Both the position numbers and the translations under genes were made by a program. Shown here piece by piece: positions 37,438-46,042 of a stretch of DNA of 64,000 bases. The stretch is taken from assembly GCA_024234995.1 (NCBI GenBank), contig JACKNF010000002.1, positions 270,001-334,000 on the forward strand, in the 5' to 3' direction. The notes under the pieces were generated by a model. That model made no database searches. It saw only the letters and a program-made list of their open reading frames with translations, and had not been told where the DNA came from. Source of the stretch: Gammaproteobacteria bacterium. Its GTDB lineage: Bacteria; Pseudomonadota; Gammaproteobacteria; Competibacterales; Competibacteraceae. Each line of letters opens with the position of its first letter. Within the stretch, counting starts at the first letter, position 1.

Positions 37438-38067
37438 ATGAATCACAAGTATTTGTTTTTCATGTTTGTTATAGCGGCATTTTTGACACTGGAGGGTATT
37501 GCCCAAGCCCAGGAGGTCTACAAGTGGACGGATGCTAGCGGACAGGTGCATTACAGTCATAACAAACCGGAGGCGGCAGGTCAGGTGCAGACGCTTGATA
37601 TCCCGCCATCATTGCCAATGGAGCGGTCCAGCACCGATGTAGATGCCGAAGTTGCACGCCTTAATGCCTTGTCCGGACAAATGGCCCGCGAGCGTGAAGA
37701 AGCGGAAAAAGCCCGTCAGGAACAAGCGATTCGTGACTTGGAGCAGCAGAATAAGGCATTGGAAAATAAATTATTGAATCAGCAAGTTCAACAAAAACAG
37801 CCGCCGCCGGGCGATGAGAACGGCCGTGTGATCAGCGGCTATCCGCCGGTTTATCCGTATCCTTGGCCTTATCCACCTTATTATCCATCGCCTTATCCAC
37901 CCGGACCGCCGCGTCCACCGCACCATCCGCCTTGTCAGCCGCCGGCCTGTCAGCCGTCCATGCCGCCACCGAAGCCGGCCCCCCCCCTAGCCAAGCCCAA
38001 TCCACCTTTTAATCCATCCCCGGCGGGTCTTGCCCCAACGGCCCAGGGCGTGTTCCGGGGACGGTAA
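37438..38067 (+). CDS. Exported DUF4124 protein with proline-rich tail
   Basis: A 209-residue secreted or periplasmic protein. Residues 1-25 are a signal peptide (basic MNHK, hydrophobic core, cleavage after AQA). Residues about 25-60 are a DUF4124 domain (EVYKWTDASGQVHYSHNKP), followed by a charged coiled-coil segment (about 80-120) and a long tail (about 125-200) of Pro, Tyr and Gly repeats such as YPYPWPYPPYYPSPYPPGPP. ATG 37438 was preferred to the TTG at 37423 because it gives a cleaner signal peptide and has GGAAA upstream. DUF4124 proteins are common in gammaproteobacteria; function unknown, probably envelope-associated. Confidence 0.85.
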   Translation: MNHKYLFFMFVIAAFLTLEGIAQAQEVYKWTDASGQVHYSHNKPEAAGQVQTLDIPPSLPMERSSTDVDAEVARLNALSGQMAREREEAEKARQEQAIRDLEQQNKALENKLLNQQVQQKQPPPGDENGRVISGYPPVYPYPWPYPPYYPSPYPPGPPRPPHHPPCQPPACQPSMPPPKPAPPLAKPNPPFNPSPAGLAPTAQGVFRGR

Positions 38068-38082
38068 ATAGAGGGAATGATC

Positions 38083-38466
38083 ATGCCGGTCTGGACCAAA
38101 GTCTTTCTGCTGCTGGGCTGTGTGGGAATGTTATGCGCGGTTGCGATGGGCGCATTCGGTGCACATGCCTTGAAAAAGGTGCTAGCGCCGGATCTCATGG
38201 CGGTTTACGAAACCGCCGTCCACTATCATGTTTATCATGCTCTCGGGTTGCTAGCCGTGGGTCTATTGACGTGGCGTCTGCCAGAATCGGTAGCGCTGCG
38301 CGGGTCAGGTCTTTTGATGACCGGCGGCCTGCTGTTGTTTTCAGGCAGCTTGTATGCCTTGGCGCTGAGCGGTATTCGCTGGCTGGGCGCTATTACGCCC
38401 ATTGGCGGCGTGGCGTTTCTGGCAGCTTGGTTATTGCTGGCTATCGCAGTTGTTCGAGCAAGTTAA
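38083..38466 (+). CDS. DUF423 (YgdD-like) small membrane protein
   Basis: A 127-residue inner-membrane protein with four hydrophobic segments. The family signature GAFGAHALK near residue 20, followed by YHVYHALGLL and ITPIGGVAFLAAW, is unmistakable. Function unknown. Start: GAGGG at 38071-38075 is one base from ATG 38077 but seven from ATG 38083, so the latter was chosen. It begins 15 nt after the DUF4124 stop and may share that transcript. Confidence 0.9.
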   Translation: MPVWTKVFLLLGCVGMLCAVAMGAFGAHALKKVLAPDLMAVYETAVHYHVYHALGLLAVGLLTWRLPESVALRGSGLLMTGGLLLFSGSLYALALSGIRWLGAITPIGGVAFLAAWLLLAIAVVRAS

Positions 38467-38535
38467 TTTACTGGAAAAGGAGCATCGCGTCGTGAGCGGC
38501 GTGGTCAACGATGAGACTCTGTGGAGTAGTTGAGC

Positions 38536-39222
38536 ATGGAAAAGACATATGCCTTGGGATTTGATGTTTATGGCACGCTGGTGGACCCGCTGGCGTTGGC
38601 CGAACCGCTGCGCGCTTTGGCCGGTGAGCAGGCGATTCAATTCGCCAGTGTATGGCGAACCAAGCAATTGGAATATTCGTTCCGGCGTGGTCTGATGCGG
38701 CGGTATGCTGATTTTGATGTCTGCACCCGGCAAGCGTTGCGCTACACCCAGCAGACCTTGTGCTGCGAGCTTCCGGAATCTGACCAGGATCGATTGCTAG
38801 AAGCCTATCTTTATCTGCCGATGTTCCCGGAAGTTGCTGCAAGCTTGGCTACGCTCAAAGCGCAAGGGTTACGCTTAGTGGCATTCTCAAATGGCGTGGA
38901 GGCTAGCATTCGAGCGTTGTTGACCAATGCTGGTGTGCTGCCCTTGCTGGAGGATGTGGTCAGCGTGGACGACTTGCGCACCTTTAAGCCCGATCCGGAA
39001 GTCTATGCCTATCTGGCCCGGAGGGCGGGACGGGCGCCAAACGAGACCTGGCTGGTATCCAGCAATGCCTGGGATGTGATTGGCGCGAAGGCGGCGGGTC
39101 TGCGCGCCGTTTGGGTCAAACGCCAGTCAGATATGGTGTTTGATCCTTGGGAAGTCGAACCGGATATTGTGGTGAGCAGCCTGGATGAGTTACCGGCCCG
39201 GTTTGCCAAGCTATTGGAATAG
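38536..39222 (+). CDS. HAD-superfamily haloacid dehalogenase type II
   Basis: A 228-residue hydrolase of the L-2-haloacid dehalogenase subfamily, which replaces halide on 2-haloacids by water through an aspartyl ester. Motif I FDVYGTLVD has the nucleophile Asp near residue 8; the cap domain follows; motif II is FSNG, motif III Lys in FKPDPEVY, and motif IV SSNAWDVIGAKAAG. ATG 38536, nine bases after GGAG, was preferred over the TTG six bases upstream. Real substrate may not be halogenated; many members have housekeeping roles. Confidence 0.88.
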   Translation: MEKTYALGFDVYGTLVDPLALAEPLRALAGEQAIQFASVWRTKQLEYSFRRGLMRRYADFDVCTRQALRYTQQTLCCELPESDQDRLLEAYLYLPMFPEVAASLATLKAQGLRLVAFSNGVEASIRALLTNAGVLPLLEDVVSVDDLRTFKPDPEVYAYLARRAGRAPNETWLVSSNAWDVIGAKAAGLRAVWVKRQSDMVFDPWEVEPDIVVSSLDELPARFAKLLE

Positions 39223-39276
39223 CTATCAGACTCTTATCCGGGTTCCAGATGCCAGGTGACAGGGATCTTTGGAGAG

Positions 39277-39885
39277 TTACCCTTGAGTCCAGACCAGGAT
39301 GCGGTTGTTTACCGGCATGGCGTAATCATGCAACAGGCGCAATCCATTGGCGCTGGCCAGTTGGTCAAGATCAGCAAAGTCGCGGATACCGCTGTCAGGA
39401 TCGCGCATTCGTAGCCAGTTATCGAACGCGGCGTTGCTGGCGCTGGTGTAATGACCGTTGTAGTTGAAGGGTCCATACAAGCAAAATGTCCCGCCACCGC
39501 CAGATTCCAGGATTTGGCCTGCGCCCCGGAACAAGCATTCTACCATCGGCCAGGCCATGATATGCGTGGTGTTTGCCGAAAACACGCCAGCAGCGTGTGC
39601 AACCGGCCATGGGTTGTGACAAACATCCAGTTCCAGCGGTGAACGCAAATTTGGTAGATTCGCCTCGGTAATCCAGAGATGGATACCCAGGAGGTGCGCG
39701 GCCACATCGGTTGGCTGCCAGACGAGATGCGGCAATTGCCGGGCGAAGTGGACGGCATGCTGCCCGGTGCCAGCGCCAATCTCTAGAATCAGGCCCGGTT
39801 CAGTGAAAACCTCGCGAAGTACCGCAAGAATGGGCTCCCGGTTCTGTTCGCAGGCTTCCGAATAAGGTTTCGTGGGAATGGTCAT
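39277..39885 (-). CDS. DUF938 SAM-dependent methyltransferase-like protein
   Basis: A 202-residue cytoplasmic protein of the DUF938/UPF0585 family. The S-adenosylmethionine motif I reads ILEIGAGTGQHAVHFARQ (near residue 35), and motif II-like WQPTDVA and NTTHIMAW follow. YSEACEQNREPIL at the N-terminus is typical of the family and fixes ATG 39885 as the start; the longer frame adds only non-homologous residues. Methyl acceptor unknown. Confidence 0.87.
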   Translation of the reverse strand: MTIPTKPYSEACEQNREPILAVLREVFTEPGLILEIGAGTGQHAVHFARQLPHLVWQPTDVAAHLLGIHLWITEANLPNLRSPLELDVCHNPWPVAHAAGVFSANTTHIMAWPMVECLFRGAGQILESGGGGTFCLYGPFNYNGHYTSASNAAFDNWLRMRDPDSGIRDFADLDQLASANGLRLLHDYAMPVNNRILVWTQG

Positions 39886-39960
39886 GGCAAGTTGCCTGGT
39901 GGCTGACCGGAGCAAAATGACGCGCCGGCCAGCCTAACCGTGTTGGAACCGGTTTACGGT

Positions 39961-41997
39961 TCAGATGATGAATGGCACTAGGATCAGTGACACGATGGAT
40001 AGTAGCTTAACCAGGATATTCATCGCTGGACCGCTGGTATCCTTAAAAGGGTCGCCTACAGTATCGCCGATCACTGCGGCTGCATGCGCGTCGCTGCCCT
40101 TGCGTTCACCTTCCAGCTTACCGGCTTCGATCGCTTTCTTGGCGTTATCCCACGCACCACCGGCGTTGGACATTAATAACGCCATAGTCATACCGGTGAG
40201 CAAAGCGCCGAGTAACATACCGCCTAGCGCTACTGGCCCGAAGAAGAAGCCGACAATGACCGGTGAGATGATAGCGAGCACTCCTGGCGGGATCATCTCT
40301 CGCAATGCAGCGTCGGTGGAAATCATCACGCAGCGCGCAGTATCCGGCTTGGCAGTGCCTTGCAGCAAACCAGGAATTTCGCGGAATTGACGGCGGATCT
40401 CAGTCACCATCTCCATGGCTGCCCGGCCCACCGAACTCATGGTCATGGCCGCTGCGAGCAGGATTACCATGCCACCCAGCAGTACGCCAATGATGACCTT
40501 AGGCTCTGTGATGTCCATGGGCATGGGTTGGCCCATCTTCAATTCGACTGCCTGTTTATAGGAGACAAACAGCGCCAAGGCGGTCAGCGCCGCTGAGCCG
40601 ATAGCAAAACCCTTGCCGGTGGCAGCGGTGGTGTTACCGATGGCGTCCAGTTCATCAGTGATCGCCCGCACTTCCGGCGGTTGATGGGACATCTCGGCGA
40701 TACCGCCGGCATTGTCGGAGATCGGGCCGGATGCATCGATGGTCATAGTCACGCCAGCAGTGGCGAGCATGCCGACGGCGGCAATGGCGATCCCGTATTG
40801 GCCGGCGGTCTGGTGGGCCACGAAAATCGTCAATACGATGATCAGCATGGGTACTGCACAGCTTTCCAGGCCTACGGCCAATCCAGTGATGATATTGGTG
40901 GCCGGGCCAGTCTTGCAGGACTGGGCGATCCGTGTGACCGGCTTGGATGAAGTGTAGTACCAAGCGGCCCGGCCAATAGCCACGCCTGCCAAATTTCCAG
41001 CCAGAATAGCGAAGAATAGCGGCCAGCCATAGCCAAACACCAGCATAGTCAACAGGGTCAGCACCAGGAACACCACCGCAGCGCTGGTTTCGGAGATCGC
41101 CAGCGCCTGCTCCGGTCCATGCTTCTTGAACATATTCATGCCGTAAATGCCAGCCAGTGAAGATAACAAGCCAATCACTGCCAGCGTTAACGGCAGCGCC
41201 AGCAGCATGGAGCGGCTGACATCATCACCGAAATATTGAGTCAATTCAGCGGTTGTGATGGTTGCCGCAAGGGTAACTGAGGCGACCATCGCTCCGACGT
41301 AGGATTCAAAGATATCGGCGCCCATGCCGGCAATGTCGCCGACATTGTCGCCCACATTGTCAGCGATCACGCCCGGATTACGCGGATCGTCCTCGGGAAT
41401 GCCGGCTTCGACCTTGCCGACCAGGTCCGAGCCGACATCCGCAGCCTTGGTGAAAATGCCGCCGCCGACCCGGGCAAACAGCGCAATGGACGATGCACCC
41501 ATCGAGAAGCCCCAGATCACTGAGACTGCGTGTGGGTCCACCGCGAGTTCCGAAGCCAGGCCGGTATACAGCAGACCCAATCCGAGTAACCCGAAGCTGG
41601 CGACCGCCAACCCCATTACAGCACCGCCGTCGAATCCAACCAGCAACGCTTGGCCTGCGCCATGTTCCCGTGCAGCCGCAGTAACGCGGACATTCGCTTT
41701 GGTCGCAGCGTACATTCCAATCAAGCCGGCCAGTCCTGATGCCAGCGCCCCTAACAGAAAGGCTAGACTGGTGCCAAAGCCGTATTGGACCGACAGTAGA
41801 ATAGCGATCACCAGGGCAAAAATGGCAATCTTGAAATACTGCGCCTTTAAATAGGTCATTGCCCCCAGGTGAATCTCGTCAGAGATTGCGGTCATCACCG
41901 CGTCACCGGTGGATTGGCGGACGATTCCTTTGTAGAGCATCATAGCGGCAGCCAGCCCGAGCAAGCCCGCCAGTAGTGATATGATTCCCAAGACCAT
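39961..41997 (-). CDS. hppA: Membrane-bound pyrophosphatase (K+-dependent type)
   Basis: Sixteen-helix inner-membrane pump of 678 residues that couples pyrophosphate hydrolysis to outward cation transport. The catalytic signature DVGSDLVGKVE (near residue 186) with downstream DDPRNPGVIADNVGDNVGD, and the C-terminal DNAGGAWDNAKKAIE and GDTVGDPFKDTSGP segments, are complete. GNTTAATGKG (near residue 453) has Ala where K+-independent enzymes have Lys, placing it in the K+-requiring group. That group contains both H+ and Na+ pumps, and I cannot decide the ion by eye. GGAGAA precedes the ATG. Together with Rnf it lets the cell conserve energy from by-product pyrophosphate. Confidence 0.95.
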   Translation of the reverse strand: MVLGIISLLAGLLGLAAAMMLYKGIVRQSTGDAVMTAISDEIHLGAMTYLKAQYFKIAIFALVIAILLSVQYGFGTSLAFLLGALASGLAGLIGMYAATKANVRVTAAAREHGAGQALLVGFDGGAVMGLAVASFGLLGLGLLYTGLASELAVDPHAVSVIWGFSMGASSIALFARVGGGIFTKAADVGSDLVGKVEAGIPEDDPRNPGVIADNVGDNVGDIAGMGADIFESYVGAMVASVTLAATITTAELTQYFGDDVSRSMLLALPLTLAVIGLLSSLAGIYGMNMFKKHGPEQALAISETSAAVVFLVLTLLTMLVFGYGWPLFFAILAGNLAGVAIGRAAWYYTSSKPVTRIAQSCKTGPATNIITGLAVGLESCAVPMLIIVLTIFVAHQTAGQYGIAIAAVGMLATAGVTMTIDASGPISDNAGGIAEMSHQPPEVRAITDELDAIGNTTAATGKGFAIGSAALTALALFVSYKQAVELKMGQPMPMDITEPKVIIGVLLGGMVILLAAAMTMSSVGRAAMEMVTEIRRQFREIPGLLQGTAKPDTARCVMISTDAALREMIPPGVLAIISPVIVGFFFGPVALGGMLLGALLTGMTMALLMSNAGGAWDNAKKAIEAGKLEGERKGSDAHAAAVIGDTVGDPFKDTSGPAMNILVKLLSIVSLILVPFII

Positions 41998-42478
41998 AGA
42001 GTTCTCCAGGAGATAGTCGGATTTCAGCGCCGTTTACCCATACGGACGGCATTTCCGTGGTGGCCGGTCACCGATATAGCCACCAAGGCCAACAAAAAAC
42101 ATGCCCTTTGTCCAACCGCCTAAGGCCAGCAAAAAACACGCCCTTTGTCCAACATGCCTCACTCATCAAAGTCAGCCTGTTCGTACACCCGCATGTGGAC
42201 GGTCAAATTGCAAGCCGGTCTGGCTGGAGACGATGAGGTGCAACGGCACAACATGATGAACAATATTGAGTTGAAAAGCGCATGATCATGGGCAGGTTGC
42301 GCCCAATTGATTAATAATACCTTACTGAGGCGTCGCGAAACGGACAATTCTCGGGTATCCCGTGGAGGAAGTCTGAAACCGGGCGGGCGCCGCGATGATC
42401 GCGTTGCATCCCGTGACCCTGCCTTAGAATAAGGCAGAGAACGCTCTTTTATGGAACATCACCAGGAGAGACCCAAAG
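41998..42478. other. Gene-free stretch between hppA and the CBS gene
   Basis: These 481 bases separate divergent genes and hold a tandem repeat (42085-42152) about 90 nt upstream of the hppA start. The rest contains no frame that looks like protein. Promoters for both genes are presumably here, but I could not single out -35/-10 pairs with confidence. Confidence 0.6.
42085..42152. repeat. Two-copy 37-nt tandem repeat upstream of hppA
   Basis: AAGGCCAACAAAAAACATGC plus CCTTTGTCCAA (42085-42115) recurs as AAGGCCAGCAAAAAACACGC plus CCTTTGTCCAA (42122-42152): 29 of 31 bases agree and the period is 37 nt. It may be a duplicated regulatory or transcription-related sequence for hppA. Confidence 0.85.
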
Positions 42479-42907
42479 ATGAAGTGTAAACATTACATGG
42501 TGTCCGCGCCGACTTATGTGCTTGATACTGCGCCGCTATCGGAGGCTGTGTCGCTCATGATCCGTAAACACATGCAGGATCTGATGGTGGTCAACGACCG
42601 GCTTGAATTTATCGGGACGATTAATTCGTTTATGTTCTCCAAGATGCTGTTGCCTCCCAATCCACAGCTTCCGGACGATGCGGAGAACGAGTCTGCTGAG
42701 GATGTTGATAACCGGCTGATTCCTCATTTGCACCGCAAGGTAGGCGATTTCGCAGCTTCTCATCCAGTGGTTGAGCCGGAAGCGCCATTGTCGGATGCAC
42801 TGCGATTATTGTCGGAAGGGTATATCCGGTTGCCGGTGGTAGATGCGGATCGTAAATTGGTCGGTTCTCTGTCTTCGCTCACTATTCTCCGGCGATTCCG
42901 GTTCTAG
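42479..42907 (+). CDS. CBS-domain pair protein
   Basis: A 142-residue cytoplasmic protein made of two CBS motifs (about residues 5-60 and 88-142), a Bateman module that usually binds adenine nucleotides. MVSAPTYVLDTAPLSEAVSLMI and AASHPVVEPEAPLSDALRLLSEGYIRLPVVDADRKLVG are the two repeats. The linker between them (about 55-88) is acidic and longer than usual. AGGAGAG precedes the ATG. With no attached effector domain it is likely a stand-alone sensor or regulator of another protein. It is divergent from hppA, which may or may not be meaningful. Confidence 0.87.
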   Translation: MKCKHYMVSAPTYVLDTAPLSEAVSLMIRKHMQDLMVVNDRLEFIGTINSFMFSKMLLPPNPQLPDDAENESAEDVDNRLIPHLHRKVGDFAASHPVVEPEAPLSDALRLLSEGYIRLPVVDADRKLVGSLSSLTILRRFRF

Positions 42908-42981
42908 TCCGCTTTCAAAGCAGGCTGCCGGTCTTTAGGGCCGGCTGGAAGCCGGCGCCATCTCGCTGATTTGTGTCTTAA

Positions 42982-43665
42982 ATGATTGAACTGGTTGCTG
43001 TTTGTAAGATTTTCCATCAGGATCAGCCCAACGAGTGCCGGGCGCTGCATGAGATCAGTCTAACCTTGGATCGCGGCGGTATCACTGTATTCAAGGGGCC
43101 CAGTGGTTCGGGTAAAACCACGTTGCTTACCGTGATTGGGGGGTTGGCGCGGCCGACGAGCGGGCGGATTGCCTTGGATGGACGCTTGCTTTCTAACTTG
43201 CCAGAGCGCTTTTTGACCGAGGTCCGGAGACATCACTTCGGCTTCGTATTTCAGCAATTCAACCTGATCCGGGGCCTGAGTGTGCTGGAGAATGTGATGC
43301 TGCCGGCCTATCCACTGGGCCGGCCTTACCGGGAACTGGTTAAAGCGGCGCGCGAGTTGTTAGATCGCTTCGGATTGGGCGGAAAAGCCACCAGCCGGGT
43401 TGAATGGCTGTCCGGTGGTGAGGCGCAACGCACTGCCCTGGCGCGCGCCCTGATCAATAATCCGGCAACGGTGATTGCCGACGAGCCAACCGCAAATCTT
43501 GACAGTGCGCTGTCGCAGGAAGTATTGGCGCTATTTGATACGCTGGCCGTTCAGGGCCGCACTGTGTTGATCAGCAGCCACGATCCCTTGGTGTTTGGGG
43601 CGAGTTGCGTTAATCGGGTTATCGAATTGCACGATGGGCGATTGGTGGCCGGTTCGGTGATGTGA
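42982..43665 (+). CDS. ABC transporter ATP-binding protein, LolD/MacB type
   Basis: A 227-residue nucleotide-binding subunit. Walker A GPSGSGKTT near residue 41, Q-loop FQQFNLIRGLSVLENV, signature LSGGEAQRTALARAL and Walker B VIADEPTANLD, then the switch His in SSHD. The FQQFNL and ADEPTANLD forms are typical of the LolD/MacB/FtsE-like group, whose partners are four-helix permeases with a large periplasmic domain. No permease gene adjoins it: the CBS gene is upstream and a Nudix gene faces it. So its partner is encoded elsewhere or it is an orphan. No clear Shine-Dalgarno. Confidence 0.87.
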   Translation: MIELVAVCKIFHQDQPNECRALHEISLTLDRGGITVFKGPSGSGKTTLLTVIGGLARPTSGRIALDGRLLSNLPERFLTEVRRHHFGFVFQQFNLIRGLSVLENVMLPAYPLGRPYRELVKAARELLDRFGLGGKATSRVEWLSGGEAQRTALARALINNPATVIADEPTANLDSALSQEVLALFDTLAVQGRTVLISSHDPLVFGASCVNRVIELHDGRLVAGSVM

Positions 43666-43704
43666 CCTCCAACGCGGCAGGTGTCTTGGCACATAGGCTC
43701 TAGC

Positions 43705-44196
43705 TCAGGAGGTTGATCTGCGGCTCGCCAGCCAATCGCGAACGGCGGGGCCAGTGCCAATGGTCCAGGGTTTCAACCGCTCGACCGGTACCCGCTTGAT
43801 GCCGGCCAGCTCCTCACCAAGCTGGATCTCGCCGCGGGCCGGCACATGGAAGGCTAGCAACAGCTGATTCATCTCGAAGAAGGGGTAATAGCCGATAAAA
43901 TATGCAGTTTCGGCGTTCAGGCCCAGTTCTTCCTGTACTTCGCGCAGCACGGCTGCATCGGGTGTTTCGCCTTTTTCCAAAAAGCCGGTAATCAGGCCGA
44001 ACATCTTCTCTGGCCAGCCGTGGTTGCGGGCCAGAATCACCGCGCCGTCCACTTCGACGATAGCCGCGACCACTGGAATCGGATTATCCCAGTGAATATA
44101 AGGGCAGTCAGGTCCACTGCAGCGTTGCCGGAGCTGGCCAGCAACTTCCGCAGTTTGCAATGGGCTGCCGCATTGGGGACAAAAGTGGATTTGCAT
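43705..44196 (-). CDS. Zinc-ribbon Nudix hydrolase
   Basis: A 163-residue hydrolase. The first 35 residues form a zinc ribbon (CPQCG then CSGPDC), followed by a Nudix domain with the full box GFLEKGETPDAAVLREVQEELGL near residue 73. The ribbon-Nudix order resembles NudC-type NADH pyrophosphatases, but the protein is much shorter and lacks their N-terminal domain; the closest bacterial group is annotated only as NUDIX hydrolase. Substrate is likely a nucleoside diphosphate derivative. ATG 44196 was chosen because the longer frame (to 44511) runs into argF on the other strand and has no homology-like content. Confidence 0.85.
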   Translation of the reverse strand: MQIHFCPQCGSPLQTAEVAGQLRQRCSGPDCPYIHWDNPIPVVAAIVEVDGAVILARNHGWPEKMFGLITGFLEKGETPDAAVLREVQEELGLNAETAYFIGYYPFFEMNQLLLAFHVPARGEIQLGEELAGIKRVPVERLKPWTIGTGPAVRDWLASRRSTS

Positions 44197-44290
44197 AGTG
44201 GGGGACCCATCCTGTCGTGGTGAATGTGCTTTTATTAGCGGCAACAGCGCCGGTGCGATTCTGTTGAGATCATGATCTATAATTTTACTA

Positions 44291-44374
44291 CGGCAGCCGC
44301 TACCGCTGCCGTTTTGATTTTGGAGAACGGCTTGCGAACGGTTTGTCCCAGAAAGGCGTACCTTCCGCAAGCCG
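44291..44374 (+). promoter_or_regulatory. Structured leader of argF with terminator-like hairpin
   Basis: CGGCAGC (44291-44297) and GCTGCCG (44305-44311) make a perfect 7-bp stem followed by TTTTGATTTT, the form of an intrinsic terminator on +. Seventeen nt later CGGCTTGCG (44328-44336) pairs perfectly with CGCAAGCCG (44366-44374). Both precede argF. If the argF promoter lies upstream of 44291 this could be an attenuator; if it lies downstream the first hairpin simply blocks read-through. No competing anti-terminator pairing was found by eye. Confidence 0.5.
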
Positions 44375-44428
44375 GTTTGCAACCATTGAGCATAACCGGT
44401 CATCCGGCTTTGCAGCGAAATCTTTATA

Positions 44429-45349
44429 ATGAAAACACGCCATTTTCTCAGCTTGTTTGACCTAACGCCGGCCGAATTGCAGCAGATCCTGCGGCGCGCT
44501 AATGAACTCAAGATATTGCGTCAGCGTGGAGAATACTACGCGCCGTTTCCAGGTAAAGTATTAGGCATGATCTTTGAGAAAGCATCGACGCGTACCCGGG
44601 TCTCCTTCGAGGCTGGCATCGCGCAGCTTGGCGGTAGCGCGATTTTCCTGTCGCCGCGCGATACTCAACTGGGTCGAGGTGAACCGGTCGAGGATACCGC
44701 CCGGGTGCTGTCGGGCATGGTCGACCTGATGATGATCCGCACCTTTGCCCATGCCAGTATTGAGCGGTTTGCTGAATACTCGACTGTGCCGGTGATCAAT
44801 GGATTGACCGATTACAATCATCCCTGCCAATTGCTGGCGGATTTGCAAACGTTCATCGAACAACGCGGGGGGATTCAGGGTCGAACCGTGGCTTGGATTG
44901 GCGACGGTAATAATATGTGTAACAGTTATCTCAGCGCCGCTTGTCAATGTGATTTCCAGTTGCGCATTGCAGTTCCGCCGGGTTATGAGCCAGATGCTGA
45001 ATTGCTGCAACGCGCCGCGGGGCGGGTAGTTTTGTTGCGCGATCCATTGCTTGCAGCGCGCGATGCCGATTTGGTGACGACCGATGTGTGGTCGAGCATG
45101 GGCAAGGAAGAGCAGCAACAGCGGCGGCAGCGTGATTTTTCACCGTATCAGGTGACCGCTGAAATCATGGCTCAAGCTAAGCCTGATGCCCTTTTTCTGC
45201 ATTGTCTACCCGCCCATCGAGGCGAAGAAGTCAGCGCGGAGGTCATCGACGGACCGCAAAGCCGGGTATGGGATCAGGCCGAGAACCGTTTGCATGTCCA
45301 GAAGGCGCTGATGGAGTTTCTGCTGCTGGGCGGAAATACGCCTGCTTGA
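44429..45349 (+). CDS. argF: Ornithine carbamoyltransferase
   Basis: A 306-residue cytoplasmic trimeric enzyme that makes citrulline from ornithine and carbamoyl phosphate in arginine synthesis. Carbamoyl-phosphate site STRTR near residue 53, MIRTFAH, NGLTDYNHPCQLLADL, and the ornithine loop FLHCLPAHRGEEV with catalytic Cys are all intact. Length is standard. Start MKTRHFLSLFDLTPAEL matches the family. The gene stands alone and carries a structured leader; the usual argD neighbour is not present. Anabolic rather than catabolic enzyme is inferred from the absence of arcA/arcC neighbours. Confidence 0.96.
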   Translation: MKTRHFLSLFDLTPAELQQILRRANELKILRQRGEYYAPFPGKVLGMIFEKASTRTRVSFEAGIAQLGGSAIFLSPRDTQLGRGEPVEDTARVLSGMVDLMMIRTFAHASIERFAEYSTVPVINGLTDYNHPCQLLADLQTFIEQRGGIQGRTVAWIGDGNNMCNSYLSAACQCDFQLRIAVPPGYEPDAELLQRAAGRVVLLRDPLLAARDADLVTTDVWSSMGKEEQQQRRQRDFSPYQVTAEIMAQAKPDALFLHCLPAHRGEEVSAEVIDGPQSRVWDQAENRLHVQKALMEFLLLGGNTPA

Positions 45350-45388
45350 TGATTTATGATTTGACAGAAACCCGTCAAATCCGGCTTT

Positions 45389-45411
45389 CCCCTCTTTCGA
45401 TAAAGAGAGGT
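45389..45411. repeat. CTC-rich hairpin between argF and rnfA
   Basis: CCCCTCTTT and AAAGAGAGG face each other around a short CGAT loop, with a small bulge. It lies 40 nt past the argF stop and about 45 nt before rnfA. No T-tract, so it is either a weak terminator or a short member of the CTC-rich repeat family. Confidence 0.5.
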
Positions 45412-45454
45412 GGCGTGTAGCCCCAGAATGGTTTGAACATGGTGAGTCCCATTG

Positions 45455-46036
45455 ATGAAAGACTATGCGCTGATCCTGATCGGAACGATCCTGGTCAATA
45501 ATTTTGTGTTAGTGAAGTTTCTGGGACTGTGTCCGTTCATGGGCGTATCCCGCAAGCTGGAAACCGCCTTGGGCATGGGGCTGGCGACGACTTTCGTGCT
45601 GACGTTGTCGTCCATTTGCGCTTATCTCAGCGATGAATATCTGCTAGCGCCGCTTGGATTGGAGTATCTGCGAACCATCGCCTTTATTTTGGTGATTGCC
45701 GTGGTTGTCCAATTTACCGAGATGGTGGTGCATAAGACCAGTCCGCTTCTCTATCAGGTGCTGGGAATTTATCTGCCGCTGATCACCACCAACTGCGCCG
45801 TGTTGGGTGTTGCTCTGCTTAACGTGCAGACCCGGCATGGCCTTATCGAATCCGGCTTGTACGGCTTTGGCGCAGCGGCCGGTTTTTCATTGGTGATGGT
45901 GTTGTTTGCCGCCATGCGCGAGCGCATCGTAGTAGCGGATGTGCCGATACCGTTTCGTGGAGCGGCGATCACGCTGGTGACTGCCGGGTTGATGTCATTG
46001 GCGTTTATGGGTTTTGCCGGTTTGGTCAGAGGTTGA
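45455..46036 (+). CDS. rnfA: Rnf complex subunit RnfA
   Basis: A 193-residue, six-helix inner-membrane subunit of the ion-translocating ferredoxin:NAD oxidoreductase, homologous to NqrE. Typical motifs are LVNNFVLVKFLGLCPFMGVS near residue 15 and ITTNCAVLGVALLN near 108; each contains a conserved Cys that helps hold an iron-sulfur cluster inside the membrane. ATG 45455 is used; the TTG three bases earlier is less likely. First gene of rnfABCDGE, with 6 nt before rnfB. Confidence 0.96.
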   Translation: MKDYALILIGTILVNNFVLVKFLGLCPFMGVSRKLETALGMGLATTFVLTLSSICAYLSDEYLLAPLGLEYLRTIAFILVIAVVVQFTEMVVHKTSPLLYQVLGIYLPLITTNCAVLGVALLNVQTRHGLIESGLYGFGAAAGFSLVMVLFAAMRERIVVADVPIPFRGAAITLVTAGLMSLAFMGFAGLVRG

Positions 46037-46042
46037 TGAGAG

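Noticed and set aside
44197..44511. N-terminal extension of the Nudix protein by about 105 residues
   Set aside because: The extension crosses the argF start and its structured leader and is unlike any Nudix N-terminus; the zinc ribbon starts at ATG 44196.
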